From positions 1 to 33,849 of the forward strand of contig JANLJF010000086.1 of NCBI GenBank assembly GCA_029255605.1: a stretch of DNA of 33,849 nucleotides, in the 5' to 3' direction. Numbering within the stretch: position 1 is the stretch's first letter; every line of letters begins with the position of its first letter. The stretch is from Azovibrio restrictus. Its GTDB lineage: Bacteria; Bacteroidota; Bacteroidia; Chitinophagales; Chitinophagaceae. The notes beneath the pieces were generated by a model. That model saw only the letters and a list, made by a program, of their open reading frames with translations, ran no database searches and had not been told where the DNA came from. A program made the translations under genes and the position numbers. Of this stretch, positions 1 to 8,575 are shown piece after piece.

Positions 1-2171
1 CCACTTCCAAAATCCCAATTGTAGGTGGCGATTATGGAGCTTGCCGTGGCGATAAATGTAGTAGGTGTGTTCTTACACAAAGTAGTATCCAGGGCAGAAA
101 AGTTTGCATCCAGGGGTTGCAGGTTTACTGTGCGCCTCAATGTATCCGTACAGCCATGAGTACTGTTGTACACACCCAGTGTGATAGTGTAAGTGCCATA
201 AGCAGCATAGGTATGTGTTATGCTGCCCCCGTTTTGTGTAGATGTAGTACCATCACCAAAATCCCAGTAAGAAGTAGAAGCACCTATAGAGGCGTCCGTT
301 ACTGTTATTTGGCGGCGGTTATTACAATTGTATGCAATTGTGAAATTGGCCCTTGGGGGATAAACCGTAATGTAATTGCTGCGCGTAAACGTATCGCGGC
401 AACCATTATTATTAGCAACAAGCGTTACCGTATACGTACCATGCTCATAAGCCGTATAGGTAGGATTGGTAGCTGCTGATGTATTGCCATCACCAAAGTA
501 CCATACATAAGAACCGGCACCCGTAGAAGTATTGGTAAATGCTACCGGTGTTTCAGGGCACAAGCTTACAGGCGAAGCCGTAAATCCCGCAGTAGGTTTT
601 GTATTTACACTTACCGTAGTAGTTCTTGTATAGGTACATCCTGTACCTGTGGTATATGTGAGTGTTACCGTATAAGTACCGGCTACCGTATAAGTATGCG
701 ACTGTGTAGAACAGGTAGCACAGCTTACAGTACTGCTGCCATCACCAAAATTCCAGCTGTAATTGCTAACAGGGATACTGGTAGTAACATTAGCAGTAAA
801 GTTGATAGTTGCGGGTATGCAACCATTATATGCCCCGGTTGTTATAGTAGCAGTAGGTGCCTGAATGCTGATGTAATTATTACGACGTAACGTATCGGCA
901 CAACCAGCTGCATTGGTAGCTATCAGCCTTACATTGTATGTGCCCAGGCTGGTATAGGTATTCGACGGGCTGGTAGCGGTAGATGTATTGCCGTCACCAA
1001 AAGTCCATGCATAAGCGGTAGCTCCGGTAGATGTATTAGAGAACGCAGTAGTAAATGGTACTGCGCAACCTGATGTGGGTGAAGCAGTAAACTGTGCTGT
1101 CGGGCGGGCATTTACCGTAACTGTGCGATAAGCGGTATCATAACAGGTACCGTTTGAAGCTATCAGGCGCACCATATAGGTGCCTGCAATAGTGTATGTT
1201 TTGGAAGGGCTTGGTGCGCTTGAGCCGGTGGCATCACCAAAATCCCACGAATAGGTAAGCGAACCCGAAGGGGTAGAAGTATTCGTAAAACTAAGCGTGC
1301 TACCTGCACACACGGTGCTGGCGACAGTGAAAGCTGCTGTGGGCCGGCCTATACTCACAAAATCGTTCTGCCCGATGGTATCTGTGCAACCTAAGCTATT
1401 GGTAGCTACGTGATATACCCTGAAGCTACCTGTAGTAGTATAGGTATGCGATGGGTTTTGAGCCGTTGAGCTGTTGCCGTCACCAAAGTTCCAGTAGTAG
1501 GACGTAGCGCCTATAGAGGTACTGGTAAAGTTGGTAGTAAGCGGGGAGGTGCAGCCAAACCTGTTGCTGGCGCTGAAACCGGATATCGGTTTAGTGCCTA
1601 TGCGTATATAGTTGGTTTTAGACAAAGAGCGTGAGCAACCATTGCCATTTGTAACCAGCAGCGTAACTGTATAGTTGCCCGTAGCTGTGTAGGTGTGCGA
1701 CGGATTTGCTGCCGTTGAAGTATTGCCATCGCCAAAATCCCATAGGTAGGTGGTGGTACCGGAACCACCTGGAACCGAATTATTGGTAAAGCTGATAGTA
1801 CGTGGTAATGTGCAGGATGGTGTAGAGTCGGCAGTGAATGCTACTGCGGGGCTGGCAGCCACCGTAATGCAGTTGGTAACTGTGCGGGTATTCGTACCAC
1901 TTGCGTTGGTAACCGTCAGCGATACGGTATAAGAACCGGCTGTGATATACGTGGTGGACGGATTTTGTAAGGTAGAAGTGGTACCGTTACCAAGGTCCCA
2001 ATACCAGGAGGTAGGGGAGTTCGTACTATTATCAGTAAAGTTAACCAGGATGGGGGCACAACCTGAAGTGATATTGGACGTAAAACCAGCAACCGGCGCC
2101 TGGGCTTTGGCAACGGTTGGTAATAAAAATCCAAGGCTTATACACAATAATGCGTATAGGTACCTGTTCAT
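1..2171 (-). CDS. Large secreted PKD-repeat protein, C-terminus cut by window edge
   Basis: I translated the minus strand from the ATG at 2169-2171 to base 1 and found no in-frame stop, giving 723 complete codons with the gene still open. The first ~22 residues are a signal peptide (MNRYLYALL..., then a hydrophobic run ending near AKAQ). The rest is a tandem array of PKD (Ig-like beta-sandwich) domains. Nine copies of the core W-[DN]-[FL]-G-[DN]-G motif are visible, with the Trp at residues 58, 144, 227, 309, 389, 473, 557, 636 and 719, a period of 79-86 residues. Most repeats also carry a conserved Cys in a GC motif near their start. In Bacteroidota such proteins are surface adhesins or very large exported proteins, often with a type IX secretion C-terminal domain. 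That end lies outside the window, so the export route is inference. Function unknown beyond a likely extracellular adhesive or scaffold role. Confidence 0.88.
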   Translation of the reverse strand, partial: MNRYLYALLCISLGFLLPTVAKAQAPVAGFTSNITSGCAPILVNFTDNSTNSPTSWYWDLGNGTTSTLQNPSTTYITAGSYTVSLTVTNASGTNTRTVTNCITVAASPAVAFTADSTPSCTLPRTISFTNNSVPGGSGTTTYLWDFGDGNTSTAANPSHTYTATGNYTVTLLVTNGNGCSRSLSKTNYIRIGTKPISGFSASNRFGCTSPLTTNFTSTSIGATSYYWNFGDGNSSTAQNPSHTYTTTGSFRVYHVATNSLGCTDTIGQNDFVSIGRPTAAFTVASTVCAGSTLSFTNTSTPSGSLTYSWDFGDATGSSAPSPSKTYTIAGTYMVRLIASNGTCYDTAYRTVTVNARPTAQFTASPTSGCAVPFTTAFSNTSTGATAYAWTFGDGNTSTATSPSNTYTSLGTYNVRLIATNAAGCADTLRRNNYISIQAPTATITTGAYNGCIPATINFTANVTTSIPVSNYSWNFGDGSSTVSCATCSTQSHTYTVAGTYTVTLTYTTGTGCTYTRTTTVSVNTKPTAGFTASPVSLCPETPVAFTNTSTGAGSYVWYFGDGNTSAATNPTYTAYEHGTYTVTLVANNNGCRDTFTRSNYITVYPPRANFTIAYNCNNRRQITVTDASIGASTSYWDFGDGTTSTQNGGSITHTYAAYGTYTITLGVYNSTHGCTDTLRRTVNLQPLDANFSALDTTLCKNTPTTFIATASSIIATYNWDFGS

Positions 2172-2258
2172 AAGTTACATATATTAGTTAGAAATCTCTC
2201 ATGCGATACATACGGTCATTTATCTCTCTCGGGGACACAAGTATATATAGCAATGGTG

Positions 2259-2266
2259 CAAATGTA
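2259..2266 (-). promoter_or_regulatory. Possible -7 element for the PKD gene
   Basis: The minus strand reads TACATTTG, matching the Bacteroidota -7 consensus TAnnTTTG, about 88 bases upstream of the PKD-gene ATG. I see no TTTG at the expected -33 spacing, so this is a weak call. Confidence 0.25.
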
Positions 2267-2356
2267 ATCAAATTGTGGATAAACTGTGAGGATTTGACAT
2301 CAAATGTGGAAAAGTTGATATTTTAATAACCTGAAAATTAGGCACTCGCTTAAACC

Positions 2357-2380
2357 TTTGCTTATCAATTGATAAGCAAA
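2357..2380. repeat. 24-bp perfect palindrome between pdxJ and the PKD gene
   Basis: Bases 2357-2380 form a perfect inverted repeat, 12 bases per arm with no spacer, centred on AATT. It lies 40 bases after the pdxJ stop and about 185 bases before the PKD start. On the minus strand no T-tract follows, so it does not look like an intrinsic terminator. A symmetrical AT-rich palindrome of this length suits a dimeric regulator site, but no regulator is known. The rest of the 2172-2420 gap is AT-rich with no other recognisable feature apart from the weak -7 match. Confidence 0.5.
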
Positions 2381-2420
2381 ATAGCGACAATCTAAAAAAT
2401 GTTGAAAAGCTGTTAGTAAT

Positions 2421-3140
2421 CTATTGCAATTGTCTTTTATACAATTGAATAGTGTTTTCCAGGCCATAATAAATAGCATCCGATATCAATGCATGACCAA
2501 TGGATACTTCCTCAAGGTTGAGAATGGAAGAGGCAAAGAATTTGAGATTGTGCAAATCGAGATCATGGCCTGCATTAAGGCCCAGTCCTTTTGCAGCAGC
2601 GGCATTTGCAGCTTTTATATAGTCAAAAATTGCAGCTTCCTTATTTATATGATATTGCTTCGCATAGGCTTCTGTATATAGCTCTACCCTATCCGTGCCT
2701 GTATCTGCAGCCGCAGTCACCAAATCGGCAACAGGATCTACAAAGATAGAGACCCTTATCCCTGCATTTTTAAATACTGCAATAATACGCTTCAGGTAAT
2801 CAGCCTTCTCTATCGTATCCCATCCGTGATTGGAAGTCAACTGGCCCGGATCATCGGGAACAAGTGTTACCTGCGTAGGAAGTGTTTCCAATACCAGCTC
2901 TACAAACTTGTCTTCCAGCGGGTTACCTTCAATATTGAATTCAGTCGTAATGATCGGTTTTATTTCCCGCACGTCGCTGTAACGGATATGGCGCTCGTCG
3001 GGGCGGGGATGTACCGTAATGCCATCTGCACCAAAGCGCTGGCAATCAATAGCAGCTTTCAGAACGCTGGGGTTATCACCACCACGGCTATTACGCAGGG
3101 TAGCTATTTTATTGATGTTTACTGAAAGCTTTGTTGCCAT
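2421..3140 (-). CDS. pdxJ: Pyridoxine 5'-phosphate synthase
   Basis: PdxJ condenses 3-amino-2-oxopropyl phosphate with 1-deoxy-D-xylulose 5-phosphate to make pyridoxine 5'-phosphate, the last ring-forming step of DXP-dependent vitamin B6 synthesis, in the cytosol. From the ATG at 3140 the protein is 239 residues, the usual family size. Family signatures seen: [17 protein letters not shown] at residues 5-21, [15 protein letters not shown] at 39-53 (His44, Arg46, His51 in the active site), Glu71 in EFNIEG, Glu153 in RVELYTE and His192 in NAGHDL. A TTG six codons further upstream (3158) is open, but the family N-terminus begins at about MATKLSV, so I chose ATG 3140. The gene is divergent from the peptide-binding lipoprotein gene, with about 53 bases between the chosen starts. 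Confidence 0.95.
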   Translation of the reverse strand: MATKLSVNINKIATLRNSRGGDNPSVLKAAIDCQRFGADGITVHPRPDERHIRYSDVREIKPIITTEFNIEGNPLEDKFVELVLETLPTQVTLVPDDPGQLTSNHGWDTIEKADYLKRIIAVFKNAGIRVSIFVDPVADLVTAAADTGTDRVELYTEAYAKQYHINKEAAIFDYIKAANAAAAKGLGLNAGHDLDLHNLKFFASSILNLEEVSIGHALISDAIYYGLENTIQLYKRQLQ

Positions 3141-3155
3141 ATGCCGTCGTTTCGT

Positions 3156-3163
3156 CAAAATTA
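3156..3163 (-). promoter_or_regulatory. Possible -7 element for pdxJ
   Basis: The minus strand reads TAATTTTG, a match to TAnnTTTG, about 16 bases before the preferred pdxJ ATG. The leader would be only about 10 bases. No -33 TTTG is visible. It lies in the 53-base region shared with the divergent lipoprotein gene. Confidence 0.3.
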
Positions 3164-3193
3164 ATGCGCATTTCAGTTTATTTTGCAGCTAAC

Positions 3194-4852
3194 ATGGGGT
3201 TATCTCGTTTTTTTAACAACCGGCAGGCCGCGTGCAAGTTGCTGCTAACAGCAGGCATGGCTATGCTCAGCGCCTGCAACAATACTATAAAAGAAAGCAG
3301 GGATAACACTTTCTACCTCAATTTTTCCAGCGGTACGCTGGAATCTATAGACCCGGCCTTTGCCAAAGACCTCTATACCATGTGGAGCGACCATATGGTA
3401 TACAACACGCTGGTGGAAACAGATAATAACCTGCACCTGGTACCCAGCCTGGCTAAAAGATGGGAGGTGAGTGCGGATGGCCTGGAGTACCGTTTTTACC
3501 TTCGCAACGATGTTTACTTTCATGATGCCCCGGAATTTGCAGGTGGTAAAGGCAGGTTGATGATTGCGGCAGATGTAGCGTATAGCTTCAATCGTATTAT
3601 AGACCCCAAAGTAGCATCACCCGGCGCATGGATATTTAACGACCGCGTGGCTGATAAAGAACCTTTTACTGCTATAGATGATACCACCCTGCGCATCCGC
3701 CTGAAAGCCCCCTTTCACCCGCTGCCGGAAATATTGAGCATGCCTTATTGCAGTGTGGTGCCGCATGAAGTAGTAGAAAAATGGGGCAAGGACTTTCGCT
3801 CGCATCCTTGTGGTACAGGGCCCTTTCAATTTAAATACTGGGATGAAGGAAATGTATTGGTGCTGCACCGCAACCCACACTACTGGGAACGAGATAGTGC
3901 AGGGAATCAACTACCCTATCTTTCTGCGGTGCAGGCTACGTTTGTAGATAGCAAAGCCACAGAATTTCTGCTATTCCTGCAAGGAAAAGTAGATTTTGTA
4001 AACAATATCGATGGTTCGTTCAAAGACCTGGTGCTATCTAAAAACGGAGAGCTTAAAAAGGAATTCAGTAACCGCTTCCATATGACGAAGCAGACCTACC
4101 TGAATATGGAATACATTGGTTTCCTGACAGATAGTAATAATAAGCACGTAAAAGGCTCACCGGTATTGAACCCTTTAGTAAGACAAGCCATCAATTATGC
4201 TATAGACAGGCAAAAGATAGCTACTTACTTCCGCAATGGTGTGGTAATGCCTGCCACATCGGGGTTTATACCTGCAGGTATGCCGGCTTTCGATAGCAGT
4301 GGCAGGTATGGCTACAGGTACAACCCCGCCAAAGCATTGGAGTTGCTGGCGAAGGCAGGCTACCCTAATGGAAAAGGACTGCCGCCCATTACTATATTAA
4401 CACCCGATAACTGGAGTGATATCATCAACTTCATTGCCACGCAGCTACAAGAGGTGGGCATACGCCTGAATGTAGAAATCATACAGCCCAATTTTCTGAA
4501 ACAACAGATGTCGCGATCTGAAGTGCCCATGTTCCGTGCACAATGGATAGCCGACTATCCGGATGCGGAAACTTACCTTGTTTTCTTCAACGGTGATTTT
4601 CCGGCACCACCTAACTATACCAGGTTTAACAACAGTACCTTCAATAAATGGTATGCAGAAAGCCTGAACCTGCCGGATACGGCCAGGTGGCAAATGTACC
4701 AACGCATGGATAGCCTTGTGATGAGCTACGCGCCCGTTATACCGCTATACTACGACAGGCTGCTGCATTTTACACAAAACCGTATTTCAGGATTCAGTGC
4801 CAACCCTATGAACCTGATAGATATAAAACGGGTACGTATTGCTAAAAAATAA
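3194..4852 (+). CDS. Peptide/oligopeptide ABC-transporter substrate-binding lipoprotein (SBP family 5)
   Basis: A 552-residue protein with a lipoprotein signal peptide: a basic n-region (SRFFNNRQAACK), a hydrophobic stretch and the lipobox LSAC, with the acylated Cys at residue 28 from the ATG at 3194. TTG 3131 and ATG 3164 are also in frame, but they would give an over-long signal peptide. The mature part is a family 5 extracellular solute-binding protein of the DppA/OppA type. It has the early SIDPAFAKD...YNTLVETD segment, PSLAKRWEVSADGLEYRFYLR, RQAINYAIDR, and the C-terminal RAQWIADYPDAETYL. Such proteins bind di- or oligopeptides (some bind nickel or haem) and hand them to an ABC permease. 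No permease or ATPase gene is nearby, so it is an orphan component here and its ligand cannot be read from sequence. It ends in a terminator shared with the convergent TPR gene. Confidence 0.88.
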   Translation: MGLSRFFNNRQAACKLLLTAGMAMLSACNNTIKESRDNTFYLNFSSGTLESIDPAFAKDLYTMWSDHMVYNTLVETDNNLHLVPSLAKRWEVSADGLEYRFYLRNDVYFHDAPEFAGGKGRLMIAADVAYSFNRIIDPKVASPGAWIFNDRVADKEPFTAIDDTTLRIRLKAPFHPLPEILSMPYCSVVPHEVVEKWGKDFRSHPCGTGPFQFKYWDEGNVLVLHRNPHYWERDSAGNQLPYLSAVQATFVDSKATEFLLFLQGKVDFVNNIDGSFKDLVLSKNGELKKEFSNRFHMTKQTYLNMEYIGFLTDSNNKHVKGSPVLNPLVRQAINYAIDRQKIATYFRNGVVMPATSGFIPAGMPAFDSSGRYGYRYNPAKALELLAKAGYPNGKGLPPITILTPDNWSDIINFIATQLQEVGIRLNVEIIQPNFLKQQMSRSEVPMFRAQWIADYPDAETYLVFFNGDFPAPPNYTRFNNSTFNKWYAESLNLPDTARWQMYQRMDSLVMSYAPVIPLYYDRLLHFTQNRISGFSANPMNLIDIKRVRIAKK

Positions 4853-4879
4853 AGGGAGCCTTTCAACTCCCTTTATTTT
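4846..4879. terminator. Bidirectional intrinsic terminator
   Basis: A 13-base-pair perfect stem (4846-4858 with 4867-4879) encloses an 8-base loop. The stem has a GGGAG/CTCCC core flanked by A- and T-rich arms, so it ends in a T-run on either strand. The plus-strand stop codon of the substrate-binding lipoprotein (4850-4852) lies inside the left arm. It sits between two convergent genes and should serve both. Confidence 0.85.
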
Positions 4880-4885
4880 AAACAT

Positions 4886-6301
4886 CTATTTCTTTTTGTA
4901 CTTGGCTATCAGGTCTGTCACTGATGTGCGCCTCATGTATTCGGGATTTAATTCGGTGAATACTTTAGTACGCCTTGGTGCTGCTTTTAAAGCTTTTTCC
5001 AGTTGCAGCATTGCTTCTTTAGACTTACCCAGTTCAAACAATATGGCGGCGTGGTAATACCTGAAATCGGGCTTATCGCCACAATGCTCGCGAGCTACTT
5101 CCAGCTGCGTTAGTGCTTCATCAAAATATCCCGACACATACAGCCCTTTCAGTAATGCTATCCAGGTGGTTTTATTGCCCGGTTTCAGACGCACTGCGTT
5201 CAGGTAGCACACCAGCGCTTCGCTATGTGCGTCCATTTCCATCAGGCAATTGCCGATAGCCATGCAGTACGATGCATTGTCTTCATCGAGGTGCAAGGCA
5301 ACTGAATATGATTTTACAGCTTTATCCCATTGTTTTTCCCTTGCATAGGTTTCACCTATTTTAAAGAAAATGGTATCATCCTGCGGGCTCAACTGTGAAG
5401 CCTGCCTGTAGAAATGACGGGCGCGCTGGAAGTTCTTTTGTTTTTCCCAGCAATACCCCATGGCTTCAAAGATTACATCTTCAGCTTTGGCTATTTCCAG
5501 GTGTTTTTCCAGTACTTCAATAGCTTTTTCGTACCACTTCAGGCGCATGAATGCATCTGCCATATTGCGATAGGCAAACTCGAATTTTTCATCGATAGCT
5601 ACGCAATATTCATACGCATCAATGGCTTTCTCATACAGCTTCAGCCCCTGGTAAGCTGCGCCGAGGTTGAACCATGCCAGTGCATTATACGGGTCTTCTT
5701 CTGTAAGCTGTGTATGGAGTGTGGCGCTTTCTTCCAGTCGCTTAGTGAAATCGGCCCAGAAACAAATTTTCTGCAGGGCTTCTTCATTTCGGCGGTCTAT
5801 CTTAATAATGCGCTTCAGCGTATCGAACACCGCATCAAATTCTTCGCATTCGTCATATACATCGGATAGTTCGAGCAGTAACTCTATTTTCTCTTTACCT
5901 TCAAATTCATCCGTGCGTTGTTCCAGCCAGGCAGCAGCCTGGTCATATTTGAACTGGCTCAGCAAAATATCTGAACGCAATAAAGTAGCATCGAGGCTTT
6001 TCTGGTCATATTGCTCCAATTCATCCAGCGTTTTCAATGCCTGTCCATATTTCTGAGACTGTGTCAGAATTTCGGCCCTCAGCAATAAGACAGAAGAAGA
6101 AAAGGGATAATATGTGCGGGCTATATCGCAGGCAAGCAATGCCTGCTCTTCATTACTGCTTTGGAAATAATATTCAATAATGCGCTCAAAATCATCCTCG
6201 TCCATCATTCCAACACCTTCGCCATTCTTTACGAGCTCGTAACGTTGCAACAGTTCGTCCATCGAGCCACCTTCATCATCAAAATAATCGTCATCAAACA
6301 T
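4886..6301 (-). CDS. Tetratricopeptide-repeat protein
   Basis: A 471-residue protein with a very acidic N-terminus (MFDDDYFDDEGG) and no signal peptide, so probably cytosolic. From about residue 35 to 440 it is made of helical TPR units. The clearest are ALAWFNLGAAYQGLKLYEKA (near 212), FAYRNMADAFMRLKWYEKA, TIFFKIGETYAREKQWDKAV and a later ASYCMAIGNCLMEM unit, each followed by the usual ID/LxP turn. TPR arrays are protein-interaction scaffolds. No catalytic domain is present and I cannot name a partner. The C-terminus ends in a basic YKKK. It appears to be a stand-alone gene with its own promoter and a terminator shared with the convergent lipoprotein gene. Similar TPR proteins of about 460 residues are, as I recall, common in Bacteroidota and mostly of unknown function. 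Confidence 0.88.
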   Translation of the reverse strand: MFDDDYFDDEGGSMDELLQRYELVKNGEGVGMMDEDDFERIIEYYFQSSNEEQALLACDIARTYYPFSSSVLLLRAEILTQSQKYGQALKTLDELEQYDQKSLDATLLRSDILLSQFKYDQAAAWLEQRTDEFEGKEKIELLLELSDVYDECEEFDAVFDTLKRIIKIDRRNEEALQKICFWADFTKRLEESATLHTQLTEEDPYNALAWFNLGAAYQGLKLYEKAIDAYEYCVAIDEKFEFAYRNMADAFMRLKWYEKAIEVLEKHLEIAKAEDVIFEAMGYCWEKQKNFQRARHFYRQASQLSPQDDTIFFKIGETYAREKQWDKAVKSYSVALHLDEDNASYCMAIGNCLMEMDAHSEALVCYLNAVRLKPGNKTTWIALLKGLYVSGYFDEALTQLEVAREHCGDKPDFRYYHAAILFELGKSKEAMLQLEKALKAAPRRTKVFTELNPEYMRRTSVTDLIAKYKKK

Positions 6302-6317
6302 AGCAACCTATTTATAC

Positions 6318-6346
6318 CAAAGTTAACAAAATATCGTTCCAGCCAA
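6318..6346 (-). promoter_or_regulatory. Promoter of the TPR gene
   Basis: The minus strand shows TTG (6344-6346), 18 bases, then TAACTTTG (6318-6325), close to the Bacteroidota consensus TTTG-N19-TAnnTTTG. The -7 element ends 16 bases before the ATG at 6301, giving a very short leader. Confidence 0.55.
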
Positions 6347-6393
6347 TAGTAACCAATGTTAACACACTGTAAAAATACACATGTTATCAACAT

Positions 6394-6421
6394 ACAAAAA
6401 CGCCTTGATATTCAAGGCGTT
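6394..6421 (-). terminator. Intrinsic terminator of the small lipoprotein gene
   Basis: A perfect 10-base-pair stem (6399-6408 with 6412-6421, core CGCCTTGA) has a 3-base loop. On the minus strand it is followed by a run of five T (6396-6400, partly inside the stem). It lies about 30 bases after the stop codon of the lipoprotein gene at 6452. Confidence 0.8.
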
Positions 6422-6451
6422 AAGCAATTAGTATAGTATTTTATTATTGGC

Positions 6452-6886
6452 TTATTGTTGTGTTGGGCGTACCGGAACTGTTACATATACTAAACCTGTT
6501 TTGGCAGATGCCGGTAAAGTATATGCCATATTACCCCAAATTGTTTGAGAGCGGATGATATCCCAGCCCTTTATATACAGGAAGTAGTTACCTTCTTTCA
6601 GCTCGGTAAATATGGCCATAGGTATGCCATCTACCTTTATAATTTTAGCAGAATCATCGTATTGATTATTAGCCGGTATCACTACGGCATCGTATTTAAT
6701 ATACACCTTTCCGCTATCTACTTTAATGCCATTGGCATCGGCTATCACACGCATTGTAGCCAGCCCCCCTTTACCACCTACAGCAGGCGGGGTAGAAGGT
6801 GTCGGCTTATTATCATCCTTACAAGCAAACAGTGCTATTGAAACCACTGCTGTCAGCAGTGTACTTTTAAACCAAGCTGATTTCAT
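6452..6886 (-). CDS. Small lipoprotein of unknown function
   Basis: A 144-residue protein. The N-terminus is a lipoprotein signal peptide (Lys2, Lys8, hydrophobic stretch, lipobox LFAC with Cys22), followed by a charged and proline-rich linker (KDDNKPTPSTPP). The remaining ~100 residues look like a single beta-sandwich, with alternating strands such as ATMRVIADANG, GKVYIKYDAVV, FTELKEGNYFLYIKGWD and GLVYVTVPVRP. The EGNYFLYIKGWD stretch resembles the transthyretin-like or carboxypeptidase-regulatory-like folds of Bacteroidota surface lipoproteins, but this is only a fold impression. I do not recognise a family. Monocistronic, with its own terminator; no promoter consensus is visible upstream. 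Confidence 0.75.
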   Translation of the reverse strand: MKSAWFKSTLLTAVVSIALFACKDDNKPTPSTPPAVGGKGGLATMRVIADANGIKVDSGKVYIKYDAVVIPANNQYDDSAKIIKVDGIPMAIFTELKEGNYFLYIKGWDIIRSQTIWGNMAYTLPASAKTGLVYVTVPVRPTQQ

Positions 6887-6973
6887 TGAATGGCATTTTT
6901 ACGGGTGATGAAGATACAAAAAACGAATTTAAAATTGCTAATACCTTATACTATTAATTATCAGTCAAATTTG

Positions 6974-8461
6974 TCACTTCGTTTCTGCCGGGGGTGATGG
7001 CTTGCTTTCATTCCATAAACGGTCGAGCGCGGTGACTACATAGGTTGTTTTCTTATACTTATTTGCATCTTCATCCAGCAATTCAGTCGCCTGTGTGATG
7101 CGGATCATCCGGTCGGCCCTGTTGATATTTACAGGTTCCCCATTAGGGAAACGGTACACAGCATAACGTACTTTTTCTTTGCCGGCATGCTGCCATTGCA
7201 ACAAGGTACCCTGTGAAGATGGTATGGCCTTCAATGCCAGGGGGGCAACAGGAGGTATGCTATCCAGCCAAGCCATAACCGGCGGCAGGGCATAATACAT
7301 ATTGTAATGAGCCACGCTATCGGCCATAGCGGGTATTATCTTATCGAAGCTGGCGGTGCTGTAGAATACATGGCTGCTATGCTGCGCTGTTCTGCGTATA
7401 TCGCGTATCTGCCATAGTAATTCATTTGTACCTATCCATGGCCCTTTTGCAGCTTCTGCCATCCTGTATACACCCAATCCGTAATACATGTGGCGTCCAT
7501 AGCTATGTTTTTCCCACCATGGTAGCAGAATATCGAAAGCAGCAGCACGATGACCATGCTCCCAATATAGTTGCGGCAGCAGGTAATCGAGCCAACCGCG
7601 GCGCATCCATAACAGTACATCGGAATACAGGTCATCATAACAGGTTTGCCCGCCACGCGTATTAGAACCTTCGGGATCTTTAGAGGCATTGCGCCATACT
7701 CCGAAAGGACTGATACCGAATTTCACATGGCTCTTTTCCTGCTTGATATTTGTATGCAGTACAGATACGAATGTGCTTACATTATTGCGGCGCCAGTCAT
7801 CTTTCGTAAACCCGCTACCATAGCGTGCGAAACTGCGTGCATCGCCAAATTCTTTGCCGGCTATGCGGTACGGATAAAAATAATCATCAAGATGGATGCC
7901 ATCTACATCATAACGTTTCACCACATCCATAATGATATTGATAACATATTCGCGCGCATGTGGAATACCCGGATCTATATATGATTTACCACCGTAAGAA
8001 ATGATCCAGTCAGGGTGTTTGCGTGTAACGTGGCTGGCAGGGTTAGGGTTTGTTTTGCTATCTGTGAGTGCACGGAAGGGATTGAACCATGCGTGAAGCT
8101 CCATATTGCGTTTGTGGGCTTCTTCTATCATAAACTTCAGCGGATCGTAATACGGAAAGGGTGGCTGCCCTTGCCTGCCCGTAAGAAAACGGCTCCAGGG
8201 TTCATATTCAGAAGCATACAACGCATCGGATGCAGGGCGTACCTGTACGATAACGGCATTACAACCCAGCTTCTGCAACTGGTTGAGCCTGCTGATGAAT
8301 TCCTGCTGTTGCTGCACAGCGGGAAGGCCGGGTTTGGAAGGCCAGTCGATATTGGATACGGTAGCTATCCATGCCGCCCTGAACTCTCTTTTAACGGGCT
8401 GTGCCTGCAATGCAAGGCTGAATGATAGCAAAATGAAAAGGGAACAGTATATGTAACGCAT
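6974..8461 (-). CDS. Secreted glycoside-hydrolase-like protein, GHL10 (DUF187) family
   Basis: A 495-residue protein with a signal peptide (MRYIYCSLFILL..., probable cleavage after LQA at residue 20). It has a TIM-barrel GHL10 domain from about residue 25 to 340: REFRAAWIATVSNIDWPSKP, NAVIVQVRPASDALYAS, MELHAWFNPFRA and the acidic strand end DGIHLDDYFYPY at 188-198. The Asp residues of HLDDYFYP lie where retaining hydrolases of this clan carry catalytic acids, so enzymatic activity on a glycan is likely, though the substrate is unproven. After the barrel comes a fibronectin-III-like C-terminal segment (about 395-490, PPVAPLALKAIPSSQGTLLQW). YngK-type relatives are thought to act on cell-wall or extracellular polysaccharide. 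The porin terminator lies upstream, so it should have its own promoter; I found only a poor -7 match. Confidence 0.88.
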   Translation of the reverse strand: MRYIYCSLFILLSFSLALQAQPVKREFRAAWIATVSNIDWPSKPGLPAVQQQQEFISRLNQLQKLGCNAVIVQVRPASDALYASEYEPWSRFLTGRQGQPPFPYYDPLKFMIEEAHKRNMELHAWFNPFRALTDSKTNPNPASHVTRKHPDWIISYGGKSYIDPGIPHAREYVINIIMDVVKRYDVDGIHLDDYFYPYRIAGKEFGDARSFARYGSGFTKDDWRRNNVSTFVSVLHTNIKQEKSHVKFGISPFGVWRNASKDPEGSNTRGGQTCYDDLYSDVLLWMRRGWLDYLLPQLYWEHGHRAAAFDILLPWWEKHSYGRHMYYGLGVYRMAEAAKGPWIGTNELLWQIRDIRRTAQHSSHVFYSTASFDKIIPAMADSVAHYNMYYALPPVMAWLDSIPPVAPLALKAIPSSQGTLLQWQHAGKEKVRYAVYRFPNGEPVNINRADRMIRITQATELLDEDANKYKKTTYVVTALDRLWNESKPSPPAETK

Positions 8462-8513
8462 ACGTGCGGCGAAGGTAAAATATGTTGCACATACTTATAG
8501 CCTGATGCTACTT

Positions 8514-8551
8514 AAAAAAGCCACTGCAGGCTTTAAAACTTGCAGCGGCTT
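8514..8551 (-). terminator. Intrinsic terminator downstream of the porin gene
   Basis: On the minus strand an 11-base stem (8541-8551 with 8518-8528, one G-U pair, core GCCGCTGCA) is followed by six T (8514-8519). It sits 25 bases after the porin stop codon and should end the mnmE-porin transcript. Confidence 0.82.
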
Positions 8552-8575
8552 CTATAAAGGTATTGACATGCAAGG

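Noticed and set aside
1-2000. Regularly spaced motif every ~240-258 bases, suggestive of a repeat array
   Set aside because: The spacing follows protein PKD units; the DNA between is diverged and coding, far too long for CRISPR repeats and spacers.
2421-3158. TTG start at 3158 for pdxJ
   Set aside because: The family N-terminus matches from [10 protein letters not shown]; the extra six residues have no counterpart.
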